DNA of 56,511 nt, taken from Phoronis ovalis (taxonomy: Eukaryota; Phoronida; Phoronidae). Of this stretch, positions 1 to 10,878 are shown in pieces; position 1 is the stretch's first letter; every line of letters starts with the position of its first letter. The notes below the pieces were generated by a model, which was given only the letters and a program-made list of their open reading frames with translations, searched no databases and was not told the origin of the DNA. The stretch covers positions 1 through 56,511 of the forward strand of contig JAOXYB010016964.1 of assembly GCA_028565635.1 (NCBI GenBank), written 5' to 3'. A program made the position numbers and the translations under genes.

Positions 1-135
1 CACCCCGGGGCGATTATTAGAGAGGGGGCGATTATTGATTTATTTTAGTCACTAGAGGGGGCGATTATTAGAGGGGGGCGATTATTAGAGGGGGGGCGAT
101 TATTAAAACAGGGGGCGATTATTAAAGAAAATACG
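1..135. repeat. G-rich simple repeat, ~20 bp units
   Basis: Irregular tandem units of the form gggggcgattattaga fill the left edge, and the array probably continues outside the window. The unit alternates a G run with cgattatta. It has no coding potential. It lies in the 3' direction of the minus-strand F-box gene, probably in one of its introns. Confidence 0.85.
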
Positions 136-164
136 GTATCCCTATATTTCCTAATTAATACTAT

Positions 165-462
165 TATTTTCTATACTAAGTGTTAACTATTACAAGACGA
201 TTAAATCTTACAAAAGGCATATGCAATTAAATGCCTTTCTGCAAGATGGTGGGGGGGGGGGGGGGTGATTGGCTATAATAACCCTGTCCATTTATCATTA
301 TATTTTATAATACAGACAAAACTATATCTTAAATTGTTTTCCATATTAAGTGCTAACTCCTGCAAGATGATTTCATCTTACAGTTGGTATATGCAATTAA
401 ATGGCTTTTTACCAGGTTAGAAGACTATACCTGTAATATATGTGTCCATTTATCAATTATCC
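165..462. repeat. Diverged direct repeat of ~130-150 bp, two copies
   Basis: Copy one (about 165-300) and copy two (about 331-462) share the same word order: aagtg-taact, a cttaca block, the word tatgcaattaaatg, and gtccatttatca. A run of 15 G at 251-265 lies inside copy one only. The copies are clearly diverged, so the duplication is old. It sits in the intron or flank downstream of the second F-box exon. Confidence 0.7.
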
Positions 463-519
463 CATGAGATTTAATTTGATCTAAAACAGGATGCTTATAA
501 ATTAAAAACAAACTGATAC

Positions 520-1333
520 CTCTCCAGCAAAGAAGCAACAATGGCTCCTTTCAATATGTTTTCCAAATGTCATCTGCAGTAGGGTTAATCTCATATGTAA
601 TGTTTCTATTATATCACATTCTCTCGCCATTGGATGCTTCCTACGAGCTGATTCTCTGCGCGGCATCTGGTTTTTAATCTTCTGAAACCTTTGAAGCATC
701 TGATGTTGGAGCTTGGTAAAGGTTTTGTTGAGAAGAGACTGACACACTTGATTAAATCTTTTACACACCTATAAGAGTTAAAGCCGTTTAATATCTAACA
801 CATAATTGTTGCACAATATCCTCAGTTTATACATTTCACAATAAAAGAAAACTGTCCAGGGTACAACGTAAGGTACTGAAATATTAATATATGACATAAT
901 CAATGTTCATTTTTGCTTTCAAATATTATTTAGCCAATCACAAGACAAAACTATGCTAACAACTATGCCAACAACCTCTTGCAAAACATAACATCAATTC
1001 TAGCAATATCTGGTTCTGAACCATGAAGATTAACGGAGATTTTCTTTTCTGGCACATACAACTATTATTCCCTTTGTTTTTCAATGTTTTGATGAAAGCA
1101 TAATTAAACACATATCACAGTTAAAAATAAACATTCTGAATAAATAAAACAACCTTGCTTACCAATCTTTTTTTAGACATTTCATCATAAGAAAGGTAAT
1201 TCAATATACTGTATAGAATTTCTTCAGGAAGTTGTAGAAGACCGATTGAATTGTCTGCAGATTTCTGACAACTGTCACCACTGTCCTCTTTATGATGCAC
1301 TTCGTACATCACAGTAAATGAGGTATTTGCCAT
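520..1333 (-). CDS. FBXO28: F-box only protein 28-like, partial (5' two coding exons)
   Basis: Minus-strand gene with two coding exons visible: exon A 1163-1333 (57 codons) and exon B 520-768 (83 codons). They are joined by a 394 bp GT-AG intron (donor gtaagc, acceptor ttatag) in phase 0, and a further donor (gtatca) follows exon B. The rest of the gene lies left of position 1. F-box proteins link substrates to SCF ubiquitin ligases through SKP1. Exon A carries the F-box core LPEEILYSILNYLSYDE. Exon B continues with the block MPRRESARRKHPMAREC and TLLQMTFGKHIE, which I recognise as the conserved FBXO28 segment after the F-box. The start chosen is ATG at 1333, four bases after a good acceptor (tatatttttcag), which suggests a non-coding or short upstream exon. 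A more upstream in-frame ATG exists at 1384 but would require reading through that acceptor. The family is sure enough; the exact N-terminus is not. Confidence 0.85.
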
Positions 1334-1407
1334 AGTCACTGAAAAATATAACAAGACATTTTGTAATGTCAGATGCCATCTCATCCCTAGGATTACATCA
1401 CTGAAGC

Positions 1408-1771
1408 TGTTGACCCACTTTTCAAGCTCATTTTAAAATGTCACATAGCCTAATTAATATGCCCACCAACCTATGGCCTTTATGAATCCAACTTCGAATC
1501 ATCCAGTCGGCCATATTGGAAATAATTAAGGTCAAAATTTCAAGCAACCTGTACTTTAACCTGTATTTAGCCTGACAAATATGAAGCTGATCGAATAAAA
1601 ACTGAAGCAGTTTTTGCAAAACAAGCAAGTATTATATGCACAACAAAAAATATATCAAAGATTCTGATCAGCATTTGGCCCACTTTTCAAGGTTATTCTA
1701 AAATGTCACCTAGCTTAAATATGCCCACCCCCTATGGCCTTGATGAATCCACCTTTGAATCCTCAAGTCAA
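1408..1771 (+). repeat. Direct repeat, ~100 bp, two copies
   Basis: Copy one at about 1408-1510 and copy two at about 1672-1771 share cccacttttcaag, aaatgtcac-tag, atgcccacc, ctatggcct, and tgaatcca-c-t-gaatc. They differ at scattered positions. Short open frames cross the copies but match nothing I recognise. Confidence 0.8.
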
Positions 1772-2007
1772 GGCTTTGTCTTTCTGGAAAGTATTATAAT
1801 GTGGCGTGCCCTCTCCGGAACAAACGTGGCTGCCAATAAGCCTAAAACCTGTGCAACAACAGTTAATACATCATGTAATTACATGTAAAACAAGTATAGA
1901 ACTATCAAAGATGTCATCATCATAAAAATACAGTTTGTATATCATGCAATATCCTCTTATACTTGATTTGTTGGTGATCTTGTTTACAAGCTTCATGATG
2001 TCTATCT

Positions 2008-2520
2008 AGTCCTGGTTCATGACATTCTGCATTAGCTCTTTGATAATCTGACTTGTGAGCTGTGCGAACAGTCATGGAATCTTACATAGCCAATTACAGT
2101 GAAAGTGCTCAAACATGGAAATCTATGTAATTCCTATTGAATAAGTTCATACTTTCTGATTATCCAACTTCAACTCCCACTACTTCTAAGACCATTTGCA
2201 ACTCCTGTGCTGGCACCCAGAAGGATGGGGGGTACTTGCCAAAAAACTTGGTTGGTGTGTGAGGCCCAGGATAAAACACACTTACTGCATGGTAAAAACT
2301 GCATTCAGGAGTTTCAAATGGTGATGGGAGTAGTGGAAGTTGAAGTTGGATAACGAGGGAGTATTTGGACAGTGATGTATGAACTCATTCGGTAGGAAAT
2401 ACATAGATTTCGAAGTTAGGACACCTTCACTGTAATTGGCTATGTAAGATTCCATGACTGTTCGCACAGTTCACCAGTCAGATGAGCAAGAGCTAGTGCA
2501 GAACGTCATTAACCAGGACT
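2008..2520. mobile_element. Foldback element with ~200 bp inverted arms
   Basis: The left arm begins AGTCCTGGTTCATGACATTC at 2008 and runs to about 2215. The right arm, read in reverse complement from 2520, begins AGTCCTGGTTAATGACGTTC. The arms stay alignable through the words ctgtgcgaacagtcatgga, cttacatagccaattacagt and tccaacttcaactcccac. A short unpaired centre lies at about 2216-2300. There is no transposase frame, so this is a non-autonomous foldback or MITE-like element. One arm of the same family is present again at about 20631-20716. Confidence 0.85.
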
Positions 2521-2860
2521 ACATGATGTCATGATTTTCCAATTTTGGATTGTGCCTGTGGCGTACGTAAAAAGACTAAAAAAATGGTTAGTCAAAAAGA
2601 AAAGTACAAGTGCTATATATTAAATTAAGTATGCATGCATGACCTCATTTAAAGAAAAGTTCAGCAACTTGATAATGCAAACTTTTATAATATCAGTTGT
2701 TTGAAAAAAACTTAAAATTTACCGAAATTTTGTGGTACAACTTGTTAATATTTATAATAGAAGCAATTAAAGTAATCCATTAAAAATAGTATTTTCTTAA
2801 TGTGTATGGTATGTCCCTTCCAGTGATGTATAACATGCCATGTTTGAATATGAATTTGTC

Positions 2861-3257
2861 CCCAGGGGGCATTCAAGGTTTTTTGACTACGGGGATGTGC
2901 TGCGGAACCCAATCCAAAATTTTAGCTTGTGGTAGCAAACCCAATCCAAATTTTGTGAAATATCAGGTAGCAATCCAAAATTTAAAATATTTGAGTATAG
3001 CAATCCATATTTACGCAAACTAACTGATACAAACCAAATTCCAACCTTTATTTATGGATATAAACCTAAAATTAATTTAAATTATTTTCTGTAAGCAGTG
3101 GGTAGCAATACAATTTTTTAATACCTTGTTTACTTTAGTCAGTTTAGATTTTACGGGAGCAATCCAAAAAAATGCAGCAAGCAGTATGCAATCCAAATCC
3201 AAAATTTTCAACTGAACTGCACACCCCCACCAAAAAATAACTTGAGTACCCCCAGGG
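2861..3257 (+). mobile_element. MITE-like element, family B, copy 1
   Basis: The left end is ccagggggcattcaag. The right end in reverse complement is cctgggggtactcaag, which gives imperfect ~17 bp terminal inverted repeats. The interior repeats the word caatccaaa with spacers (caatccaaaatttta, caatccaaattttgtg and others). There is no coding frame. A second copy lies at 4398-4808 in the opposite orientation, on the other side of VPS13 exon 1. Confidence 0.85.
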
Positions 3258-3866
3258 AATTTGTCTTATATTTTTTAATTCTTTCCGGACCACTCAAAAA
3301 TCTTTCCAGTGAAAAGGCAATGAGTCGTGACTCAGTGATTCCTGATTAATATAAATAATAAAAGCTACTACAAGTGTAAGGCTAAAAAGTGAGGTCAATT
3401 AGGGAAAAAACAACCTTTACCCGTTTCTGAACTTTTCAACTGAAATGTAGCGCGGTGTACTACACCAAACTTGGCGAGCAACGCAATAGGATTACAATAA
3501 TCCAAGCATCCTGGTTCTCGTGCAGAAATTCCAACACAATGGCCGTAGAAGTAATTATTGCCGACAATCGCCAGGTTTGTCGTAAAAATTGGGTTTCAAA
3601 ACACTGAAATAAAGCAATTCCATGTTCAACAGGATGTTTAACATTGTTCTGAAATAAGGCTTGAAAATAATTATGTATGATATTGAGAAATAATGAATAC
3701 AAAAATGACATCTGAAACCAAATCGATCACCTAAGTGTCGTGAAAGTTCATGTGATCTGGGAAGATGACGGCAGCTGTTGATTAAAAAACCGAGGAAGTT
3801 GATTTGGAAGATTTTTTTGATTTTTTGCGCTTATTTTCCATAAGGCATCATCAAAATCTATATGCA

Positions 3867-6800
3867 ATGGTTTTTGAATCGTTGGTGGCCGATTTGCTCA
3901 ACAAATATCTCGGAGATTATGTAGAAAATTTGGATAAGTCACAGCTTAAAATAGGCATATGGGGCGGTAGGTAAAAATCCCCCTGCATGTTATATTGATT
4001 CATGTGACCCCGATGCTTTCGACTAAATATGATTCATAAATTCATAACCTGAAATGTTTTAATCGACCCGAGTTCATCGCCCACGTTAATTATTTTAGGA
4101 GCACACATTTATTGGTGCATGACTACTTGGAATCATTCATGCTAAGTTGGTGTATAAACGGGCAACCGAGATACACCAGCAATCCATTATCGTAATTATA
4201 TGTGGCAATAAATTGTGGTGGCTTAATGCCCGAAACTATAACCAGTGGTTTATTAGTCTCAGGTTTAGATACAACTAGATAAAACAACATTCATTCTATT
4301 AGTATTACTGCTGAAGTATACAAATGAATATTGAATAAAATGTGCAAGTAACAAATGTGAGGAAAATGCAGAAATATATACAATACTAGCATATTATCCA
4401 GGGGAGGGGGGGGGGAGGGGGGTACTCAAGTTATTTTTTGGTGGGGATGTGCAGCCCAGTTTAATTTTGGATTTGTATTGTATACTTACTGGTTTGTTAC
4501 CGTAAAGATATTCTTTGGATTGCTACTCACTGCTTACAGCATATAATTTGGATTAATTTTAGGTTTGTATCGATAAATAAATTTTGGTATTGGTTTGTAT
4601 CAGTCAGTTTGCATAAAAATGGATTACTATACTCAAATATTTTAAAATTTTGGATTGCTACCCTTATATTTCACAAAATTTGGATTTCTACCTTAAAATT
4701 TCAAAAAATTTGGATTGGGTTACTTTGCTACGTACACAAGCTAAAATTTTGGATTGGGTTCCGCGGCACATCCCCAGCATAGTCAAAAAACCTTGAGTAC
4801 TCCCCGGGCATATTATCTGTTTCAAGTGCAGTAAATTTCAAAATATTTGAGATTCCTGGAGTTATTGATTCATTAACTGATTATGTAATAATATTAGATA
4901 ATGCTGGGTGTGAACTGTAACAGGGTTACTACTTTTAATCTCTCTTTTTATCTGGGACTATTATAGTCTCAGCTTTTTATGAAACAGTACACCATATACA
5001 TCAGTAAATTTTATGCCACATGATGTGCTCAGGGAGATTACTTTGTATTAAGTAAGAACTGATGGAAATCCGGGACAGAGATGCTGCTGCCCAAACTAGC
5101 AGAGAGGATCCAGTTTTTTGAATAAATAAGCTGGGTTGATCTGTTTTTTTTAGTAAAATATACCAGTTTTTCAATATACGAAAAATAGCAATAAGGTTTC
5201 TTAGCAAAAAAATCTAAGCAAAGCATTTTTTGGCAGGGAAAAGTAGTTGAGAGGATCCGGTTTTTAAGCCTGTGCCACACGTCCCTACCCAAAATTTTGT
5301 AAGTACCTCCGCCAAGGACTTGATTTATAGTATTCCTATGTTCTTACAGTTCTTTGCAGGTAACCAATTAAATCCTCAGCAGGGTTTGCCATAGTTGTAC
5401 ATGATGCAGCTAGTCATCTCTGCAGATTATCATAGCCCAGTAAATCCTCCGCAGGCTTTTCTCATTTTTGTACATAATGCTGATTAACTTAACTTTAAAA
5501 ATAAAGAAACATAATTAAATAATTATTTCTGTAGTAATTTCATTATTTTGATTAGGGTTCGATTATTATATCAGAATGAACTACATGCCAAATAGACTGT
5601 ATAAAAGAAATTCTTGTTTAATTTCAAAAATCCGCTTTTGTGGTAAGTGGAAGCAGTATAATATACTAGTCAATGCTTTCATGTCAAATAAGTTGATTCT
5701 GGGAAACATTCTGAATAATAAATAATAATATTTTATTATACTTGCATTTATTAATGGAATAGAAGGTACATTAACAATGTTAATTTAACTAAACTGTACA
5801 CTAGTGTATATATAATTATACTAAGGTGTTAAATAGCATATTCTCTTATATTGTGTTTTACCTTGTAGAATATTGTATTGTATTGTCAATTTTGTATTGT
5901 ACACGTATTATAAATGTGCTCTGTATTTTTATTTTTCTGATAGGCTGATAAGCCTGGGCTTATTAATAAACTATTTAGACCAATTAAAATTTTTAAATCA
6001 CATTATACATAAAATATGTTGCAAAATTAGCTTAAAATTTGTGTTTTGTAAAAGCTGGTTTACTCTACAACTGTATCCTATGTAGAATGTATAATTTTAG
6101 TGGTAATTCATGCTTTATAAGTTGTTGTTGTCTGCAACTAACACCATACTATGTAATTTAATAAAGCTATATAATATATATTTCTGTTCCCTTTTGTGTG
6201 ATTATTATAATTAGTCTAATGGAATGTTAGGATGTATAGTTATGCTAGTTTCAGCAGAGGTCATTCATCATTTTTTTAGAAAGTATACTGTCTGTAGTTA
6301 TGTACAGTATATATTTTCTTTAAAATATACTAATTGTCTGATTGACCTAACTTTATTAACCTGTACAGTTTTCGTTTCTGACTGAAGAATGATCATAAAA
6401 GTTTTTGTTTTTGTTACCTGTGCTAAAAAAACATTAAAAAATTGCCAGAGTGTAACATAATTTATTTAACAAACAAAATGTAACTTATCTGTATCAGATT
6501 CATATTTATCCTTGTCTGTAAATATACTGAATAAAGCTAACATTTGCTAACATTATTTTGTCTTGTAGGAGATGTTCATCTGGAGAAACTTGATTTGAAA
6601 TCCAGTGCCTTGGTTAGTAATAATGCAGGCTAATTTAATAACATTTGTTATGTGTTCAATACATCTTCATCAGTTGCAAGCTGGTTGACAGCAACACCTG
6701 TATGAAGCTTGGTGTCAAAAACAAGTCGATTAGTGATACTGGCTATGATAAATTGTTGTCTATCTTGCAAGGCTGTGTTATAGATTTTTTTTAATGCTGA

Positions 6801-9800
6801 TATATAATAAAAATCTTAATCTTACCATTGCTGCCATTTGCTTAATGAAGAAATAAAAAATATGGCCATGTTTTGGTAATTCAATTCAGGAGGAATTTTT
6901 TATACTGAAAAAGTCTGTTTGAATAGATTAACCAAGAACACATGATCATTTCATAAATAATTTCTCTCGAACTTAAATATTAAAGAACATTGACCAGGAC
7001 TATTGTAATTTATACTAATGTTAACAGTCTGGCCAGTTGTTTCTGTTCTTTTGTAACAATAACCTTTACTAGCTAGTATACAGTATAAACCAAGCAATTA
7101 AGTGCCACGTGCCTTCTTTTGTTAATTCTGATCCTTACTGAAAAAATCAAGTCATGTCAATGGTTGCTCTGATATGTATTTTTGATAATAAAGTTTTTAA
7201 TTGAGTAATTTTATCCTGCATGTCACATGCTATAAAAGTATCAGTATTAAAGTATGTAAAGATATGTGAAATGTGGCAGTGATACATTTTTCTGTTTTTT
7301 TAGGATGATCTCAATTTACCTGTTAAAGTATTGAAGGGTCATCTCGGAAGTTTAACAGTAAAGATTCCATGGAAGAATCTATACACAGAGCCTGTGATAG
7401 TTACAATAGATGGTCTATATTTGCTGGCTGTACCCAATGCAGGTGTGTGTCCATCGCTGTATGTTGGGAAATAAATAGAATCACTTAGGTGTTCCCCTCA
7501 GCTCAATGAGAGGCAGAGCAGGCACGATTAGATAAGAATTGTACCACTTTTGCATCGGCAATTTCAAACTTGTTAACATATCATGATATTACATTTTGAA
7601 GATAGCAATAATTTGGTTTTGGGTTATGTAAATTGTTACAACACCAAGCAATCTACATGTATAGTATTCCCAGGGGACTCTCTGTCTCCCTACTGAAAAA
7701 TAATTCTTATTATGTCCGCAGCACAGATATGATGTTTTATTTCTTGTTTTAAACTTTCTATAATTTTAATATTTAGACATCAAGTATGATGGTGCAAAAG
7801 AAGAGAAAGAAAAACAGGACAAGAAACAGAAAGAGCTACGGAGAATTGAAGAAGCCAAGGCCGCTGTAGAAGCAGAGAAAAGTAGGTCAAATTTAAGTCT
7901 AGTGACAAAGGTGTTAGTTGAAAGGCTTATAATTATGAAAATATAATTGATTTAACAAGATTCTACTTGCTGATTTCCCCAAGTTGCCATCAGGATATTC
8001 TTAGACTGCCAATACAAAAATAAGGTTTACATACTTCTATACAAGGGAAGATGCTTTTTGTGAACAAATGCAGTTAGAAACATTCCATACGTTCAGCTAT
8101 TGAAGAATTTAAATTATTTTAATTGTTGATAAGGCTTATAACTACGGGTTGCAATGCTGGGATATCTGTTTTAGTAGTTAGTTATGCATATTAAGTATAA
8201 TTATATATTTCAGACAAAAAGAATAAGAAAGAAAAAGGAGATTCATTTGCAGAAAAGTTTGCTACACAAGTGGTAAAAAATTTGCAAGTTCAGGTGACCA
8301 ATATCCATGTTAGATATGAAGACAAGTACACAAACCCAAATAAACCAGTATCAGTGGGGGTTACATTACAGGGCCTTTACTTTCAGGTATAGTTGCTGTA
8401 AGAGAATGTTTTAAAAAAATGGAAATGTTCAAAGGCTGTTAGTTTAATAAAGACTAAAAAAATGATATCACCATTCTGGATGTTGATTACTATAGTCATA
8501 AAGTGCTGTAACTTGTGAAATTCTTTGGCTTCAATTTGCTGTGCCACCAACAAAAATGTAGTTGCAGGCACAGTTTGCTCTACATGAGAAAAACTGAAAC
8601 ATGTCCTGGACAAAATCCATGTATCACATCAATATATTCATAGACAGTGTTATATGATATGTTTATATTATTATATTTTAATTGTTTGTTTGAGTGTAAT
8701 GTGATTTTAATGTCCTTTTCAATTTTTTATTGTCAGACTACTGATGAGCACTGGAAAGCATCCGTTTTAAAGGAGACGGTGACTATGATATATAAACTGG
8801 TAAAGTTAGATAGTTTAGCAGTGTACTGGAACTGTCAGAGTAAATCTCATGCTGGACTGAAGTCTGACGAGTTCATAGAAGTTATGAGAAGAAGTATACC
8901 CAGCAGTAGTAAAAAGCAGTCTCATCAGTTCTGTAAGTATTCAATCTATATATCTATAAAGAACCCGGCAAAAAACAAAATGGGATTTATTACAAAATAC
9001 AGAAGAGTATGTGACTTTCAGAAAGTAAGTGATTGTAGTTCAGTTGTAAGCGCTTTGCCTGGGCCCTTTGTCTTATTAAACATTTTAATGGGTTGTGGAG
9101 AGGTGGTATTAATTGGAAAGTATTCCATTCTGTTAGAAATAATACAGAGTGACTGATATATTTATGGAACAGTGCATGCTTTTAACTTTGAGGTATAAAA
9201 CTGGAGAATTCTAAAGGATATAGTTAGTACTAGAATTTTTGGAAACATTTTCCTTTAATAATGGAAACTATAGAAAAAATCAACAAACAGAAATTTAGTC
9301 AACTACAGATCAGAACAATATTTCTTAGAAGCAAGCTTATAATCAAAGCTTTCAACACCATCACAAAATTTTGATAGTAAGCTTGATAATACATTTTACT
9401 AAATTAATTTATGTTGAACTTATTCCAGAACTGAATGAAAATTCATGGAGAAACAGAAAAACATTTAAATAAATGCTACCTAGCAGTTTCTTTGTTTTTT
9501 TTTGTACACTAGTATCTTTTACAAATCTGTTAATGAATGTTCCTTTAAGAATCCTCTTGCAGTTGATTGTATGAATATTAAAGCCAAGACTACAGTGAAA
9601 CATTTCTGTCACTTCAAATGTCAATGGTTATTCTTTTTTATTATTTTTCAGTGATTGCTCCAATTAATTCGATGGCTCAGTTAAAAATCAATACTAAGCC
9701 AGAGAAAGAAAACTATACTATCCCCAAGGTGTTTCTAAACTTGGTCCTGGAGGAAATTGCAATACAGATTACCAAGAGACAGGTAAAGTTCACACCTATA

Positions 9801-10878
9801 TGTAATAATTATGCGTTTGCAAAAGTGTAATCTGTCAAATCTTTTCCAAAAACTGGGAACTAAAAAACATAGATGATATCAGCATGAAGGTTTATTTGTC
9901 GCTGGGTGTTCATATATGTAACTATGTAAAAAAAAATTATATTTACATGTAATATTTGTTAACACGTGTTACGTTAATAAAATAACTGAATGCTAATACT
10001 ACTACTGTTATAAAGACTCAGTGAAAAGTGTTGCAAAATTAATTAAACAAATGTCATACTTTAAGCATAAAAGAGAATTCAATCTTCTCTCAATGTTAGC
10101 AGGAAAGTCTGATAAATGAAATAAAATCCCAAGCTCTATTATTATAAAAATTATGCTTTTAAAAAATGAAGCTCAGTTTATAATTACTTGGTATTCATAA
10201 ACACATGTAATAATTTCTAGAATCCATAGTTATTAAGTATCACAGATACACCTTTGATCTAGAGTTCTATACTAGGCATCAGTAAATAGACAAAAAAGTG
10301 ACATGTTACTCTTATTTATAATTATTTATTTACTATTAACTTTACTTCACAGTACCTCAATGTTATGGAAATGTTGGAATCATTTGAAAGAATGGCTGTG
10401 AGTGATGTCTACAGAAAATATAAACCAAATATAAGAGGAATAAAGGGGCATGTAAGGATATGGTGAGGATTGTACTAACAACATTGAAATTCTTGCCTTG
10501 AAAATTTAGGAGTGATTACTTACAGATCCTGTCTATACTATATCAGCTACAGTGCTGCAAATGGGCTGTATGTGTTTTTAATCATTCAGTCATATTTGTT
10601 CTCTGTAATACCTGTTTAACATTACTTTCTGTGATTGCAATGTGTTTGCACGTGCTAATGCAGGAATGATTTTTTGACAAATTGAAGATGAATGATTTGT
10701 TTTCAGGTGGAAGTATGCATATACATGTATTTTAGAGGAAAATGTCAAAAGGCGACGGAAGATGTGGTCTTGGCCTCATATCAAGTATCACAGACAACTG
10801 CTGAAAAAGTATAAAGAAGCTTACAAGAAAACACTGGGTGGAAAAAAACCTGGCAAAGATGACAAGGCAGTTATTGAG
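3867..10878 (+). CDS. VPS13A/C: VPS13 segment 1: chorein N-terminal region, exons 1-9, residues 1-390
   Basis: Exons: 3867-3966, 6569-6612, 7304-7442, 7777-7881, 8214-8386, 8737-8932, 9652-9782, 10353-10462, 10707-10878. This is the chorein domain, the scoop that takes lipid at the donor (ER) membrane. Visible family marks are [10 protein letters not shown] at the exon 1/2 junction, [12 protein letters not shown] (residues 68-79), a charged Lys/Glu-rich loop (about 98-140) followed by [15 protein letters not shown], the motif [16 protein letters not shown], and WWKYAY followed by [12 protein letters not shown] (residues 333 onward). Exon 1 could end at 3966 or 3970; only 3966 keeps the frame and restores WGGD. 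Exon 8 has two possible donors (10454 and 10463); only 10463 restores the conserved WW pair. Confidence 0.96.

Larger units (their letters stand above)
1334..3866. promoter_or_regulatory. Intergenic gap between divergent genes (presumed promoters)
   Basis: About 2.5 kb separate the F-box start (minus strand) and the VPS13 start (plus strand), so the promoters of both genes should lie here. Much of it is repeat: a direct repeat at 1408-1771, a foldback element at 2008-2520 and an inverted-repeat element at 2861-3257. The stretch 3420-3800 is the least repetitive part and has more CG dinucleotides than the surroundings, so it is the best candidate for the VPS13 promoter and 5' UTR. I see no convincing TATA box, and the transcription starts cannot be placed from sequence. 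Confidence 0.45.

Noticed and set aside
1-135. CRISPR-like array at the left edge
   Set aside because: Units are short, irregular and without spacers of constant length; it is an animal simple repeat.
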